A stretch of DNA of 64,000 nt, from positions 248,001 through 312,000 of the forward strand of contig JAGZSY010000003.1 in the NCBI GenBank assembly GCA_018380885.1, in the 5' to 3' direction. The DNA comes from Enterocloster asparagiformis. GTDB lineage: Bacteria > Bacillota > Clostridia > Lachnospirales > Lachnospiraceae. The translations under genes and the position numbers were made by a program. Position 1 is the stretch's first letter, and every line of letters begins with the position of its first letter. Below the pieces are notes generated by a model. That model was not told where the DNA came from. It searched no databases and saw only the letters and a program-made list of their open reading frames with translations. Positions 16,880 through 26,090 of the stretch are shown here, one piece after another.

Positions 16880-17995
16880 ATGAAAAAAAGCAAATGGATC
16901 GCAATGTTGGTGGGAGGCGCCATGATTTGTTCGCTGGCAGCCTGCGGAGGACAGAGCAGCTCTGCTCCGGCGTCTACGGCAGCTCCGACTGAGAAAACAG
17001 CCGACACCACGGCCGCAGAGGCGGGAGATACCGCGGCGGCAGCGGAGAGCACGGGCGAGGGCAAGGGTTATGTGATTGGCTTCAGCAACTCTTACAACGG
17101 CAATACATACCGTCAGGCCATGGAGGGCTACTTAAAGGAAGCCGCCGAGGAGTTAAAAAAGACCGGGGAGGTCAGCGAGGTGATCTTCGCCGAGTCCAAC
17201 CAGAACAACAGCACCCAGGTGCAGCAGATTGAGAACTTTATTCTCCAGGGCGTGGACGCGATCATCATCGATCCCGGTTCCGCCACCGCGTTAAACGGCG
17301 CAATCCAGGAGGCTTCCGACGCCGGAATCCCCTGCATCATTATCAACGACGGCCCGGTCAGCTCCGAGGCTGAGCTGTGCTACCAGATCAACTTCGATAC
17401 CATCGCGCAGATGGGCTATCTGACCGAGTATGTCTGCGAGGCCATCGGCGGCAAGGGCAACATCATCGAGCTGCGCGGAACTGCCGGAAGCGAGTTTGAC
17501 AACATCGCGCATGAGGGCGTTTTAAAGGTTCTGGAGAAATATCCGGACATCAAGGTTGTCTCTGAGATCTACACCGACTGGACAGGCTCCAAGGCTCAGT
17601 CCGAGCTGGCCAGCGTACTGCCCACACTGGACAAGGTGGACGGCGTTGTAACCCAGGGCGGTGACTCCTACGCTGCCGTGCAGGCATTCCAGTCCGCAGG
17701 CCTGGAGCTGCCGGTGATCGGCGGTGACAACAGAGGCTATTTCCTGAAATGGTGGGCCAACGAGGCTCCGGAAGGCTATGACACCGTGTCCGTTTCCTCC
17801 AACCCCTGGGACGGCGCCACCGGTTTATATGTAGCCGTTGACATTCTGGACGGCAAGGACGTGCCCAAGGAAATGATTCACCCCTTCGGTATCGTGACCA
17901 AGGACGAGGTGAAGGATTACGCGGATGTGGCCGACGAGGCGATCTGCTGTCCGACCTTTGACAGAGATTGGGTGAGAGAAAATCTTTATAAGTAA
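16880..17995 (+). CDS. Sugar ABC transporter substrate-binding lipoprotein
   Basis: A 371-residue periplasmic-binding protein of the RbsB/type 1 fold. The signal peptide ends 'CSLAACGG' (lipid-modified Cys near residue 21), followed by a Ser/Ala/Thr linker. The binding domain contains 'IGFSNSYNGNTYRQAMEGYLKEAAEEL', 'NFILQGVDAIIIDPGSATALNGAIQEASDAGIP' and 'GVVTQGGDSYAAVQAFQSAG'. It delivers a sugar, perhaps a uronate or aldonate given the shared operator with uxuA, to the ATPase-permease proteins encoded downstream. AAAGGAG precedes the ATG. Confidence 0.92.
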   Translation: MKKSKWIAMLVGGAMICSLAACGGQSSSAPASTAAPTEKTADTTAAEAGDTAAAAESTGEGKGYVIGFSNSYNGNTYRQAMEGYLKEAAEELKKTGEVSEVIFAESNQNNSTQVQQIENFILQGVDAIIIDPGSATALNGAIQEASDAGIPCIIINDGPVSSEAELCYQINFDTIAQMGYLTEYVCEAIGGKGNIIELRGTAGSEFDNIAHEGVLKVLEKYPDIKVVSEIYTDWTGSKAQSELASVLPTLDKVDGVVTQGGDSYAAVQAFQSAGLELPVIGGDNRGYFLKWWANEAPEGYDTVSVSSNPWDGATGLYVAVDILDGKDVPKEMIHPFGIVTKDEVKDYADVADEAICCPTFDRDWVRENLYK

Positions 17996-18029
17996 TAAAG
18001 TCGCTGCTTGATCAATCTGAACGGACAGG

Positions 18030-18066
18030 GGCCGGCTGCTGCAGATAGGCAGCTGCCGGCCTTTTG
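18030..18066 (+). terminator. Internal terminator/attenuator after the binding-protein gene
   Basis: A strong 13-bp stem (GGCCGGCTGCTGC with GCAGCTGCCGGCC) and six-base loop is followed by TTTT. Partial termination here would give more binding protein than membrane components, a common arrangement in ABC operons. Confidence 0.8.
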
Positions 18067-18145
18067 AGTTGAGGTAATGGACTGCAGGCATGGGCGGGCG
18101 GTCCGGGTTCGAAAACCGATTATAAAAGAAAGGGCGAAACGGGAG

Positions 18146-18856
18146 ATGGAAAATAACAACTATATCGAGATGATTGAGGCGATTCGGGACCACGCGCAGG
18201 TGGTGGATCTGTCCTACACGATGGAAATGAATATGCCGTTCTGGCCGACACAGCCGAAGTATGAGGCTGCGGTTGTGGAGACCTACGAGGAGGGGGGAGA
18301 GTCCTTTCACCAGGGCATCCGCATTTCCGAGCACACCGGCACTCACATCGACGCGCCGAAGCATTTTATCCCGGGAGGCCGGCCGGTGGATGAGCTGGAC
18401 CCCAGGACCGTTATGGGCCGCGGCGTCACCATCCACGCGGAAAATATCGAGCCCTGCGGCCTGCTGCCCCTGGAGCAGATCAAGGCTTTTGAGGCGGAAA
18501 ACGGCGTGATCAGGGCCGGGGACATCGTGATGCTCCGCTTCGGCTGGGAGGATAAATACGCCATTGCGCCGGAGGACAAGGGCTTTCTGAAGGACTGGCC
18601 CGGCCTTTCCGGGGAAGCGGCCCGGTACCTGGCCGATAAACACGTGGCGGCTGTGGGCTGCGATACACTGGCGCTGGACGCCTTCGGCGTTACAAAATAC
18701 ATCTCCCACGAGATTTTGCTGGGGCAGGGGATTCCCATTATGGAAAATCTCTGCAACCTGTCGAAGCTGCCGCCCTTCTGCGCGGTGATCGGCTTGCAGA
18801 ATAAGTTCAAGAGCGGTTCGGGATCCCCGATCCGGCTGGTGGCGTTTGTACGGTAA
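18146..18856 (+). CDS. Cyclase-family metal-dependent hydrolase (kynurenine formamidase-like)
   Basis: A 236-residue protein of the 'putative cyclase' family. The signature HxGTHxDxPxH is present as 'EHTGTHIDAPKHF' near residue 67, and a second metal region 'VGCDTLALDAF' near 170. Family members hydrolyse amides or lactone-like bonds (arylformamidase, isatin hydrolase). Here it lies inside a sugar ABC transporter operon, so hydrolysis of an imported lactone or ester is a reasonable but unproven role. The start at 18146 is chosen for similarity; ATG 18077 would add a basic leader with no family match. Confidence 0.82.
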   Translation: MENNNYIEMIEAIRDHAQVVDLSYTMEMNMPFWPTQPKYEAAVVETYEEGGESFHQGIRISEHTGTHIDAPKHFIPGGRPVDELDPRTVMGRGVTIHAENIEPCGLLPLEQIKAFEAENGVIRAGDIVMLRFGWEDKYAIAPEDKGFLKDWPGLSGEAARYLADKHVAAVGCDTLALDAFGVTKYISHEILLGQGIPIMENLCNLSKLPPFCAVIGLQNKFKSGSGSPIRLVAFVR

Positions 18857-18865
18857 AAACTGCGG

Positions 18866-21343
18866 ATGAGAGGATGTGAGGACGTGAAACATAAAGAAAA
18901 CCAGACTCCCTATATGGAGTTACAGGGGGTGGACCGCTTCTTCGGTATCACCAAGGCGCTCCAGAAGGTGGATCTGCAGATTTACTCCGGCGAGGTGATC
19001 GGCCTTGTGGGGCCCAACGGAGCCGGCAAGTCCACCATGATGAAGATTATCACCGGCGTGCTGCCGCCCACGGCGGGCACCATTTTGCTGGAGGGCCAGG
19101 CCAGGGAGAAATACTCCACCAGGGACTCCAAGGAGGCGGGCATCGCCTGCGCGTACCAGGATTTGTCCCTCTGTACCAACTTGAGCGTGTACGAGAACTT
19201 CGCCATGCTGAACGTGGAGCACAGCCTGATCAGCAAGCCGGGCTGGCGCAGGCAGGCCCAGGCCGAGGCCAAGGAATTGCTGGAGCGGTATTTCCCGGGA
19301 AATAACATCGACGTTCAGAAGGCGGTGGAGAAGCTGTCCCTGGCGGAACGGCAGATCGTCGAGATATGCAAGACGCTGATGACGGACAACCTGAAGGTCC
19401 TGATTCTGGATGAACCCACCTCCGCGCTGTCTACCGACAAGGCGGGCCAGCTTCACCAGGTGGTGAAGGAGCTCAGCGACAAGGGCGTGGCCGTGATCTA
19501 CATCTCCCATAAGCTGGATGAGATCAAGCTGGTTTCCGACCGCATTCTGCTGCTGCGCAACGGCCAGAACGCAGGCGCCTGCGATCCCGACGAGATCACC
19601 ACCCAGGAGCTGATCGGCATGATGGGCGGCGAGATGACCAAGCGGGAGCGGGGAGCCTCCGCGGCCGGGGAGGGCGCGGATGAAAAACGCCTGGTGGATG
19701 TGGAGAACCTGACCAATAGCCAGCTCCAGGACATCTGCATGCACGTCAAGGGCGGCGAGATCGTGGGCATCTCCGGCCTGGTGGGCTCCGGCCAGACCGA
19801 GCTGTTAAACGCCATTTTCTCCGCCCGCAAGCACCAGGGCAGCCGGAACAAAAACGGCGTGCTCATCGGCGGCACCGTGGCTTATGTCAGCGGCGACCGG
19901 GCCAAGGAGGGCGTGTTCCAGCTCTGGGACATTTTCGACAATATCCTGATCGCCAACTTAGACCAGGTAAAGTCCGGGGCTCTGCTGGACCAGAAGAAGT
20001 CCGAGGGCCTGGCCCAGCACTGGTACGACAAGCTGAAGTTCCGGGCCGAGGGCATCCACAGCCCTATCATGTCCCTGTCCGGCGGCAACCAGCAGAAGGC
20101 GCTGATCGCCCGGGGAATCGCCTCCGGCGCGGATGTGATCATCTTAAACGATCCCACCGCCGGCGTTGACATCGAGACAAAGCAGGAGATTTACAATCTG
20201 CTGGAGGAGGCCAAGAACGAGGGCCGGGGAATTATCATGTACAGCACCGAGGACTCGGAGATTGAGATTTGCGACCGCGCCTACATCATGCATGAGGGCG
20301 CCATCACCGAGGAGCTGGTGGGCGAAAATATCACGGTTCCCAACATCGTCAAGGCGTCCTTCAAGGATGTGGCGAAAAAGCAGGCGAAGGAGGAGAAGCA
20401 GCGCGGAAAGCTGGCCGCTGTGGGCAGCTCACGGATTCTGCTTCCCGTGCTCACCATGGTATTCATGATTCTGGCCAACGCCTACATGAACCCCAACATC
20501 CTGTCCTATTTCGGCATGCGCACCCTGATCGGCTCCGCGGTCCCGCTGGTATTCGCGGCGCTGGGACAGATGTTTATCGTGGTTTCCGGCGACATCGACA
20601 TGGGCAACGGCTACTCCATCGGCCTGGTAAACGTGCTGATCGCCGTGATCCTGACGGCCAACCCGCTGGTGGGCGTGATCAGCCTGCTGCTGTTTATCGC
20701 GGCTTACGTGCTGATGGGCGCGCTGATCCATGTGCGCAACATCCCGGCCATCGTGGTGACCCTGGGCGCGCAGTTTATCTGGCTTGGCATCGCGCTGGTG
20801 CTCTGTCCCACGCCCGGCGGCTCCTGCCCGGACTGGCTGATCGGCTTTTACAAATATAAGCTGCCGGTAATCCCCATGCCAGTGCTGATCGCGGCTGTGG
20901 CGGCGGCAATTTCCTGGTACATCCTCTACCGCGCCAAATACGGTATGATTTTGCGGGGGATCGGCAACAACCCCACCGCTATCGAGCGCTCCGGCTGGTC
21001 CTATCTGGCGGCCAAGATGACCAACTACGGGCTGTCCGCCGTGATGGTGATCCTGTCCGGCATGACCTTTACGGCCGTTTGCCTGGGCGCTGATGCCAAC
21101 AGCGCAGCGTCCTACTGTATGCTGAGCATCGCCACCGTGATTTTGGGCGGCTGCGAGATGAGCGGCGGCGTGGTGGAACCGGTTGGCGTGGTTGTGGGCG
21201 GAATCGCGATGTCCTTTATCACCGCGCTTCTCACCTCCATGAAGGTGGATTCCAACTTCCAGACCGCAGTGACAGGCGTTATCTTAATTCTGGTCCTGGC
21301 AATCAAGCTGATTACCCATAAGAAGGAGGCAGCAGGCAAATGA
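18866..21343 (+). CDS. Fused sugar ABC transporter: double ATPase plus permease (RbsA-RbsC fusion)
   Basis: An 825-residue protein joining two normally separate chains. Residues ~17-255 are a first ABC ATPase (Walker A GPNGAGKST at 49-57, Walker B LILDEPTSAL near 180). Residues ~275-500 are a second ATPase (LSGGNQQKALIARG near 404). Residues ~522-825 are an RbsC-type permease with about nine hydrophobic segments. As in RbsA the second P-loop is atypical (GLVGSGQTE). Its Walker B reads IILNDPTAG, so both the Mg-binding Asp and the catalytic Glu are changed. There is no stop or frameshift at the ATPase-permease joint. The next permease gene overlaps by four bases. GTG 18884 is an alternative start with a better ribosome binding site. 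Confidence 0.9.
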   Translation: MRGCEDVKHKENQTPYMELQGVDRFFGITKALQKVDLQIYSGEVIGLVGPNGAGKSTMMKIITGVLPPTAGTILLEGQAREKYSTRDSKEAGIACAYQDLSLCTNLSVYENFAMLNVEHSLISKPGWRRQAQAEAKELLERYFPGNNIDVQKAVEKLSLAERQIVEICKTLMTDNLKVLILDEPTSALSTDKAGQLHQVVKELSDKGVAVIYISHKLDEIKLVSDRILLLRNGQNAGACDPDEITTQELIGMMGGEMTKRERGASAAGEGADEKRLVDVENLTNSQLQDICMHVKGGEIVGISGLVGSGQTELLNAIFSARKHQGSRNKNGVLIGGTVAYVSGDRAKEGVFQLWDIFDNILIANLDQVKSGALLDQKKSEGLAQHWYDKLKFRAEGIHSPIMSLSGGNQQKALIARGIASGADVIILNDPTAGVDIETKQEIYNLLEEAKNEGRGIIMYSTEDSEIEICDRAYIMHEGAITEELVGENITVPNIVKASFKDVAKKQAKEEKQRGKLAAVGSSRILLPVLTMVFMILANAYMNPNILSYFGMRTLIGSAVPLVFAALGQMFIVVSGDIDMGNGYSIGLVNVLIAVILTANPLVGVISLLLFIAAYVLMGALIHVRNIPAIVVTLGAQFIWLGIALVLCPTPGGSCPDWLIGFYKYKLPVIPMPVLIAAVAAAISWYILYRAKYGMILRGIGNNPTAIERSGWSYLAAKMTNYGLSAVMVILSGMTFTAVCLGADANSAASYCMLSIATVILGGCEMSGGVVEPVGVVVGGIAMSFITALLTSMKVDSNFQTAVTGVILILVLAIKLITHKKEAAGK

Positions 21344-22272
21344 AGAAATTTGTAGAAAAGTATACCTTTATATGGCCGCTTCTGGGCTCTTTGATCCTGT
21401 GGGCGCTGATCGGCGCGGTTTCAGGCCGGTTTACGGCAAATCAGCTGTTTTCCTGCGCCAGACTGGCCTCCTTTGCCCTTTTGCTGGCCCTGGGCCAGAT
21501 GGTGGTGGTCACCAGTGGCGAGGGAGCCATCGACCTGTCCCAGGTCTATATTCTGACTCTCTGCGCCTATATGTCCTGCAACCTGATGAACGTCAATCCG
21601 GTGCTGGGCTTTGTGGCGGCCATAGCGGTGGGAGCGGTCTGCGGCTTTGTCAACGGCTGCATCAACATTTATCTCAAGGTGCCGGCTATGATTACCACGC
21701 TGGCTACCGGCTACATTATATTTACCATTATCCTCATCGGCGCGCCTCACATGACCACGCTGCCCTACGCGGGTCTGGTGTCGTTTATCAACATGAACTT
21801 CGGCGGATTTTCCATGCTGACCGTGATCTGCATCGCAGTGGCGGCGGTACTGGCCGTGCTGCTGTACAAGACCAAATACGGCAAGCAGCTCCACGCGGTG
21901 GGCCAGAAGCGCCTGGCGGCCCGGTATTCCGGGATCGCGGTGGGGCGCGTGGTGATCACGGCCTTCACCCTGGGCGGAGCGCTCTGCGGCCTGGCCGGAG
22001 TTCTGTGCGGAGCCTTTATCGGCGGCGCATTCCAGGATATGGGCTCCACCTACTTCCTGCCCTCCATCGCGGCGGCGTTTGTAGGCGGGACGGCGGCTGC
22101 CGGCGGCCGTTCCAACGTGCTGGGCGTGTGCCTGGGCGCGCTGATGATGTCCTTTATGACCACATTCTTAAATGCGGCCAGTTTATCACCGGGTATGCAG
22201 AGGCTGATCCAGGGCGCGTTCCTGGTATTGATCCTGGTGGCCTCGGTCTCCAACGCAGTAAAAAAGAAATGA
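21340..22272 (+). CDS. Sugar ABC transporter permease (RbsC family)
   Basis: A 310-residue membrane protein with about eight to ten hydrophobic segments. The family motif region is 'ARYSGIAVGRVVITAFTLGGALCGLAGVLCGAFIGGA' and a Gly-rich C-terminal 'LPSIAAAFVGGTAAAGGRSNVLGVCLGALMM'. It overlaps the fused ATPase-permease gene by ATGA, so translation is coupled. The transporter therefore probably contains two different permease halves, one fused and one free. Confidence 0.92.
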   Translation: MKKFVEKYTFIWPLLGSLILWALIGAVSGRFTANQLFSCARLASFALLLALGQMVVVTSGEGAIDLSQVYILTLCAYMSCNLMNVNPVLGFVAAIAVGAVCGFVNGCINIYLKVPAMITTLATGYIIFTIILIGAPHMTTLPYAGLVSFINMNFGGFSMLTVICIAVAAVLAVLLYKTKYGKQLHAVGQKRLAARYSGIAVGRVVITAFTLGGALCGLAGVLCGAFIGGAFQDMGSTYFLPSIAAAFVGGTAAAGGRSNVLGVCLGALMMSFMTTFLNAASLSPGMQRLIQGAFLVLILVASVSNAVKKK

Positions 22273-22367
22273 CATAGCCGCCCGCCGCATCCGCGCAGTC
22301 CGCAGAGCCGGGCAATGGGCCGCTATAAAGCAAGCATGACAGAATGGTTAGGAAGGAAGGCATTGCA

Positions 22368-23387
22368 ATGAAAGCAATTCAAATTGAAAAACCGGAAGTA
22401 TTAAAGATTATTGATATGGAAAAGCCTGTGATCACGGAGCAGGACAATGTGCTGGTGAAGATGACGGCCGCGGGAATCTGCGGCTCCGACGTGGGGATTT
22501 ACCACGGCACCAACGCCGCGGCCACCTATCCCAGAGTGATCGGCCACGAGATGGTGGGCGTGATCGAGCAGGTGGGCCCGGGCGTCACCCGGGTAAAGCC
22601 TGGGGACCGGGTGATCGTGGACCAGGTGAAGAGCTGCGGTCACTGCTACGCCTGCCGCAAGGGCCGGGGGAACGTTTGCGGCAGCCTGGAGGTGAGGGGC
22701 GTACATATTGACGGAGGCTACCGCGAGTACATGGCTGTGCCGGAGGATGCCTGCTACCTTCTGCCGGAGGGCCTCTCCGACGTGGAGGCGGTCATGATCG
22801 AGCCCACCACCATCGCCATTCAGAGCTGCGCGAGAGCGGAGCTCTGCCAGGAGGATACGCTGCTGATCTACGGCTGCGGCGCGCTGGGAAGCTCCATTTT
22901 AAAGATTGCCAGGCTCAGCGGCGCCACCATCATTGTCACGGACGTGGTGGAGGAGAAGCTGCAGGAGGCGAAGAAGAACGGAGCCCACTACACCATCAAC
23001 TCCACGAAGGAGGATTTGGAGCAGCGGGTACGGGAGCTGACCGACGGCTACGGCGTGACTGTTTCCATTGACGCGGCCTGCCTCAAAACCTCCCTGCTGA
23101 CACTGCTCAAGGTGACGGGAAATGCAGGGCGCGTGATCACCATGGGCTTCTCGGTGGCCCCCACCGAGGTGAACCAGTTCCTGATCACCTCCAAGGAGCT
23201 GGATGTGCGCGGCTCCAGGCTGCAGAACAAGAAGTTCGGCGAGGCCATCGAGCTGATCCGTGAGGGCAAGCTGGACTTAAAGGGGACCATCTCCCACACC
23301 TATCCGTACCTGGAAGCCCAGAAGGCCTTTGACTTTGTGGACACCAAGGACCCCTCCATCCGCAAGATCGTGCTGACATTCGACTGA
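22368..23387 (+). CDS. Zinc-binding alcohol dehydrogenase family protein (MDR)
   Basis: A 339-residue medium-chain dehydrogenase. Catalytic-zinc ligands are in '[13 protein letters not shown]' and '[12 protein letters not shown]'. The four structural-zinc cysteines are in '[16 protein letters not shown]' near residues 90-106. The nucleotide fold starts at '[17 protein letters not shown]' near 170. It resembles sugar-alcohol and aldonate dehydrogenases such as L-gulonate or L-galactonate 5-dehydrogenase. As the last gene of the ABC operon it probably oxidises the imported substrate. The start follows GGAAGG at 22368. Confidence 0.88.
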   Translation: MKAIQIEKPEVLKIIDMEKPVITEQDNVLVKMTAAGICGSDVGIYHGTNAAATYPRVIGHEMVGVIEQVGPGVTRVKPGDRVIVDQVKSCGHCYACRKGRGNVCGSLEVRGVHIDGGYREYMAVPEDACYLLPEGLSDVEAVMIEPTTIAIQSCARAELCQEDTLLIYGCGALGSSILKIARLSGATIIVTDVVEEKLQEAKKNGAHYTINSTKEDLEQRVRELTDGYGVTVSIDAACLKTSLLTLLKVTGNAGRVITMGFSVAPTEVNQFLITSKELDVRGSRLQNKKFGEAIELIREGKLDLKGTISHTYPYLEAQKAFDFVDTKDPSIRKIVLTFD

Positions 23388-23403
23388 CTTGAGAATGAAC
23401 CAT

Positions 23404-23449
23404 AAAAATACATCCCGGCAGGTCCGTAAACCAGCCGGGATGTATTTTT
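23404..23449. terminator. Bidirectional terminator between the dehydrogenase gene and mecA
   Basis: A perfect 16-bp stem (AAAAATACATCCCGGC with GCCGGGATGTATTTTT) with a 14-base loop and A/T runs on both flanks lies between two convergent genes. Confidence 0.95.
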
Positions 23450-23456
23450 GACTGCA

Positions 23457-24200
23457 TTAAATTTTCTGGAGATCCTGGAGCGCCTTGTCCGCGATGATCA
23501 CCTCGTAGTGCTCTCTGAAGTAGGCCTCGCTGGCGTACTCGTTGGACAGCTTCATGGCGTATTCCGCCAGGATATTGCAGCTCCTGGAAAATTCCAGGTC
23601 GCCGCCGCCCTTGCGCTTCATGACCAGGTAATACTGGCGCGTGCCGGGCTTCTTAAAGAGGGTGTTGGGGCCGGAATAGAGTCCGCCGACCGCCCGGGCC
23701 GCCTCGCAGATCCGGTCCAGATTCTCGAAGCGGAAAATCCTGATGGCGTCGGCGCTGCGGCCGTCCGCGGAAGCCTTGCCGCCGGTCTCGCCGTCCTGCA
23801 GGCTCCTGGCCGGAGACGACCCGGCGGTGGTTTCTGTATAGTCCATATCCCCGGCGCCTTCCAGCAGCTGGCCTGCCAGCTGGGAGAGCAGGGATTCTGT
23901 ATCCTCGTCGGAGGGCGGTGAGAACTTGGCAAAGCGGGTATCCAGTTCCTCGGGATCCTCAATCTTGGTGATAACCAGCATGATACTCTCGCCGGACAAG
24001 GGGATCGCCTCCACCATGAGCGGGATGTCGTCGGCTTCAAATCCGACTTCGTTGGAGGCCTTCTGGATCATCTCCCGGAACAGCTTCCGGGCTTTCTCCG
24101 TTCCGTAGGCCAGTTCTACCAGATTCAAATTCCGCACGCTTAAATCAAAGCTCGTGAGGGTGCAGCGGATCTGATTCTCATTTATTCGTTCTATCTTCAA
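23457..24200 (-). CDS. mecA: Adaptor protein MecA
   Basis: A 247-residue MecA. The N-terminal domain (residues 1-~85) reads 'IERINENQIRCTLTSFDLSVRNLNLVELAYGTEKARKLFREMIQKA'. An acidic linker follows, then the C-terminal ClpC-binding domain from about residue 150 ('AIRIFRFENLDRICEAARAV' and 'NEYASEAYFREHYEVII'). MecA hands substrates to ClpCP for degradation. The start codon is TTG, preceded by AGGAAG. A 24-codon open frame overlaps the start from upstream. Length is slightly above the usual ~220-240. Confidence 0.93.
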   Translation of the reverse strand: MKIERINENQIRCTLTSFDLSVRNLNLVELAYGTEKARKLFREMIQKASNEVGFEADDIPLMVEAIPLSGESIMLVITKIEDPEELDTRFAKFSPPSDEDTESLLSQLAGQLLEGAGDMDYTETTAGSSPARSLQDGETGGKASADGRSADAIRIFRFENLDRICEAARAVGGLYSGPNTLFKKPGTRQYYLVMKRKGGGDLEFSRSCNILAEYAMKLSNEYASEAYFREHYEVIIADKALQDLQKI

Positions 24201-24252
24201 TCGGGATCACTTCCTGTTCTGTATCAATCTCGGGTGCCATAGGCACAGTCAT
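24178..24252 (-). CDS. Possible 24-residue leader peptide overlapping the mecA start
   Basis: A short frame (MTVPMAPEIDTEQEVIPIED, then RTNK) starts with ATG after GGGAG and ends 23 bases inside mecA in another frame. Because mecA begins with TTG, translation of this leader could feed ribosomes to it. It could also be chance. Confidence 0.35.
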   Translation of the reverse strand: MTVPMAPEIDTEQEVIPIEDRTNK

Positions 24253-24273
24253 TAGTTAGACTCCCACACTTTA

Positions 24274-24303
24274 AATATACTACAGAACAGGGGGAAATAT
24301 CAA
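24274..24303 (-). promoter_or_regulatory. mecA promoter
   Basis: On the minus strand TTGATA (24298-24303), 18 bases, then TATATT (24274-24279). Confidence 0.55.
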
Positions 24304-24514
24304 TTAAAATATTTGAATTTAATGAAATTTTAAGGGAAACTGCCGCCCTTTGCCGCCGGTTGAAGGGCGTGGGTTCAAAGGGCTGCGCGCTTCGCAGGGC
24401 GCGCAAGCGGCAAAAGAGGCTGCCATGGATATCGGCGGTAAATTCTGACAGCCGCGGGGTTCAGGTAAAAACAGGAATTAAAATAAAAAAATGCCGGAAG
24501 GTTACAGCAACATA

Positions 24515-24543
24515 TTGACATTATGTAGATTAAATGCTACTAT
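24515..24543 (+). promoter_or_regulatory. Promoter of the Ser/Thr kinase operon
   Basis: TTGACA (24515-24520), 17 bases, then TACTAT (24538-24543). The transcript would start near 24550, leaving a very short leader before GTG 24579. Apart from this and the mecA promoter, nothing else is seen in the 24253-24578 gap. Confidence 0.7.
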
Positions 24544-24578
24544 AACCAAACAAGAGATGGTATTGACACAGAGGAGGG

Positions 24579-26090
24579 GTGACGGCGGACACCGTTCTGT
24601 TTGGCAAATACCGTCTGGATCGTGTAATCGGGAAGGGCCGGACAGGGACCGTATGGTTGGCAGTCCATCTGGGCCTGGAAGAATACCGGGCTATCAAGCA
24701 GGTTTCCAAAGCGGCCGTGGAGTATGAAGCGTTCCGCAGGGAAGCCCTGATCCTGAAGAGCCTGCGGCATCCTGCCATTCCGATCGTCTACGATCTGGAA
24801 GAAGATCAAAATTTCTTATACCTCATTCAAGAGTATATAAAAGGAGAATCTTTGTATGCCCTGATTCAAAATCGGGGTGTCATGAGAGAGGCGGAGGCAG
24901 TCCACTATGGAGTGCAGATATGCGCCTTAGTAAAGTTCCTGCATTTCGCAGGAGAAAAACCCATTTTATTCCTGGATTTACAACCTAAAAACCTGATAAT
25001 ATGCGGCGGCGTCGTGAAAATCATCGATTTCGGACAAGCGGCCTTTTCCGGGCACTGCGCGGATCAGTCTGCGCGCTACGGGACGGTCGGCTGCGCTGCG
25101 CCTGAACAGTATACTTCTGACCAGATTCTGGATACCAGGACGGATGTCTATGCCATTGGTGCTGTCCTCTCCTACATGGTGAGCGGAAAACCCGGGATGG
25201 CGCAGGGCGTGGAGAGCGGTGTGTCCGACGGCCTCAGAGCAATTATCAGGAGATGTATGGAAACGGACCGGGAAAAACGTTTCCGCTCGGCCGGAGAGCT
25301 GCAGCGGCGGCTGGAGGGACTTCCCGCAGCCGGGCAATATCGTCAGAACCGCACGGAAAAAACAATACCATCTCTTGCAATCGCTGTTGTGGGAAGCCGG
25401 GAGGGAACCGGCGCTACCCATACGGCGCTCGCCCTGTGCGGATATTTGAAACGTGCCGGATTCCGGGCTGTCTATGAGGAGCGCAATGTCACAGGGCACA
25501 TCCGGCGCCTGGCGGAGCATTACGGCAGCAGAGCGGACGATCAGGGCTTCTTTCGCATCCGCGGACTTAAGCTGAAGCCCTGGTACGGCGGCGCGGTGAG
25601 CCTGGAGGAACCGGGGGCCGGGATTGTGGTCCGGGACTACGGAACCGACTGGCAGGCGCTGTGCGCCGGCGCGCAGGCGGAGCCTGTGGCCGTGATTATG
25701 GTGGCCGGCGCCAGCCTGTGGGAGCGGGAGGACTGTCTGAGAATGCTTGAGGCGCTGCGCCCCCTCTGGGACGCGGGGCGCTTTGAGTCGGCGGCCCTCA
25801 TTGTGCGCAATCCCGTGGGGGCGCGGTATTTTCGGCGCGGCCCGGGCGGCCTGCCGCCGGGGACAAGGCGGTTTGCGGAGCCGGTTTTTGGCGATCCGTT
25901 TTGTCCCGGAGCGCAGGGCGGGGAATTTTTGAAGGAACTGTGGGACGCCATAGCCGGCGGGCGGACCGGAAAAAGGAGCTGGCTGAAGCGATGCCTCGTT
26001 GGAAGAAAGGCATTTTTCGCCGCCGAAGGCAAAACCGGGGACAGTGCAGGGCCATCGGCGTCATCGGAGCCGGGCGGGGGACAGGGGTGA
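24579..26090 (+). CDS. Serine/threonine protein kinase fused to a MinD-like domain
   Basis: A 503-residue cytoplasmic protein. Residues ~8-248 are a Hanks-type kinase: glycine loop GKGRTGTV (18-25), Lys40 in RAIK, catalytic Asp133 in FLDLQPKN (no HRD His), DFG 150-152, APE 174-176, and 'TDVYAIG'. No transmembrane segment or PASTA repeats follow, unlike PrkC. From residue ~265 a second domain starts 'SLAIAVVGSREGTGATHTALALCGYLKRAG', like a MinD/ParA fold, but the P-loop lysine is missing. The start is GTG directly after GAGGAGG. The gene overlaps the next one by 100 bases. Targets are unknown. Confidence 0.82.
   Translation: MTADTVLFGKYRLDRVIGKGRTGTVWLAVHLGLEEYRAIKQVSKAAVEYEAFRREALILKSLRHPAIPIVYDLEEDQNFLYLIQEYIKGESLYALIQNRGVMREAEAVHYGVQICALVKFLHFAGEKPILFLDLQPKNLIICGGVVKIIDFGQAAFSGHCADQSARYGTVGCAAPEQYTSDQILDTRTDVYAIGAVLSYMVSGKPGMAQGVESGVSDGLRAIIRRCMETDREKRFRSAGELQRRLEGLPAAGQYRQNRTEKTIPSLAIAVVGSREGTGATHTALALCGYLKRAGFRAVYEERNVTGHIRRLAEHYGSRADDQGFFRIRGLKLKPWYGGAVSLEEPGAGIVVRDYGTDWQALCAGAQAEPVAVIMVAGASLWEREDCLRMLEALRPLWDAGRFESAALIVRNPVGARYFRRGPGGLPPGTRRFAEPVFGDPFCPGAQGGEFLKELWDAIAGGRTGKRSWLKRCLVGRKAFFAAEGKTGDSAGPSASSEPGGGQG

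Noticed and set aside
24491..24727. Frame of 78 codons overlapping the kinase start
   Set aside because: It begins upstream of the kinase promoter, runs in another frame through the kinase glycine loop and has no recognisable content.
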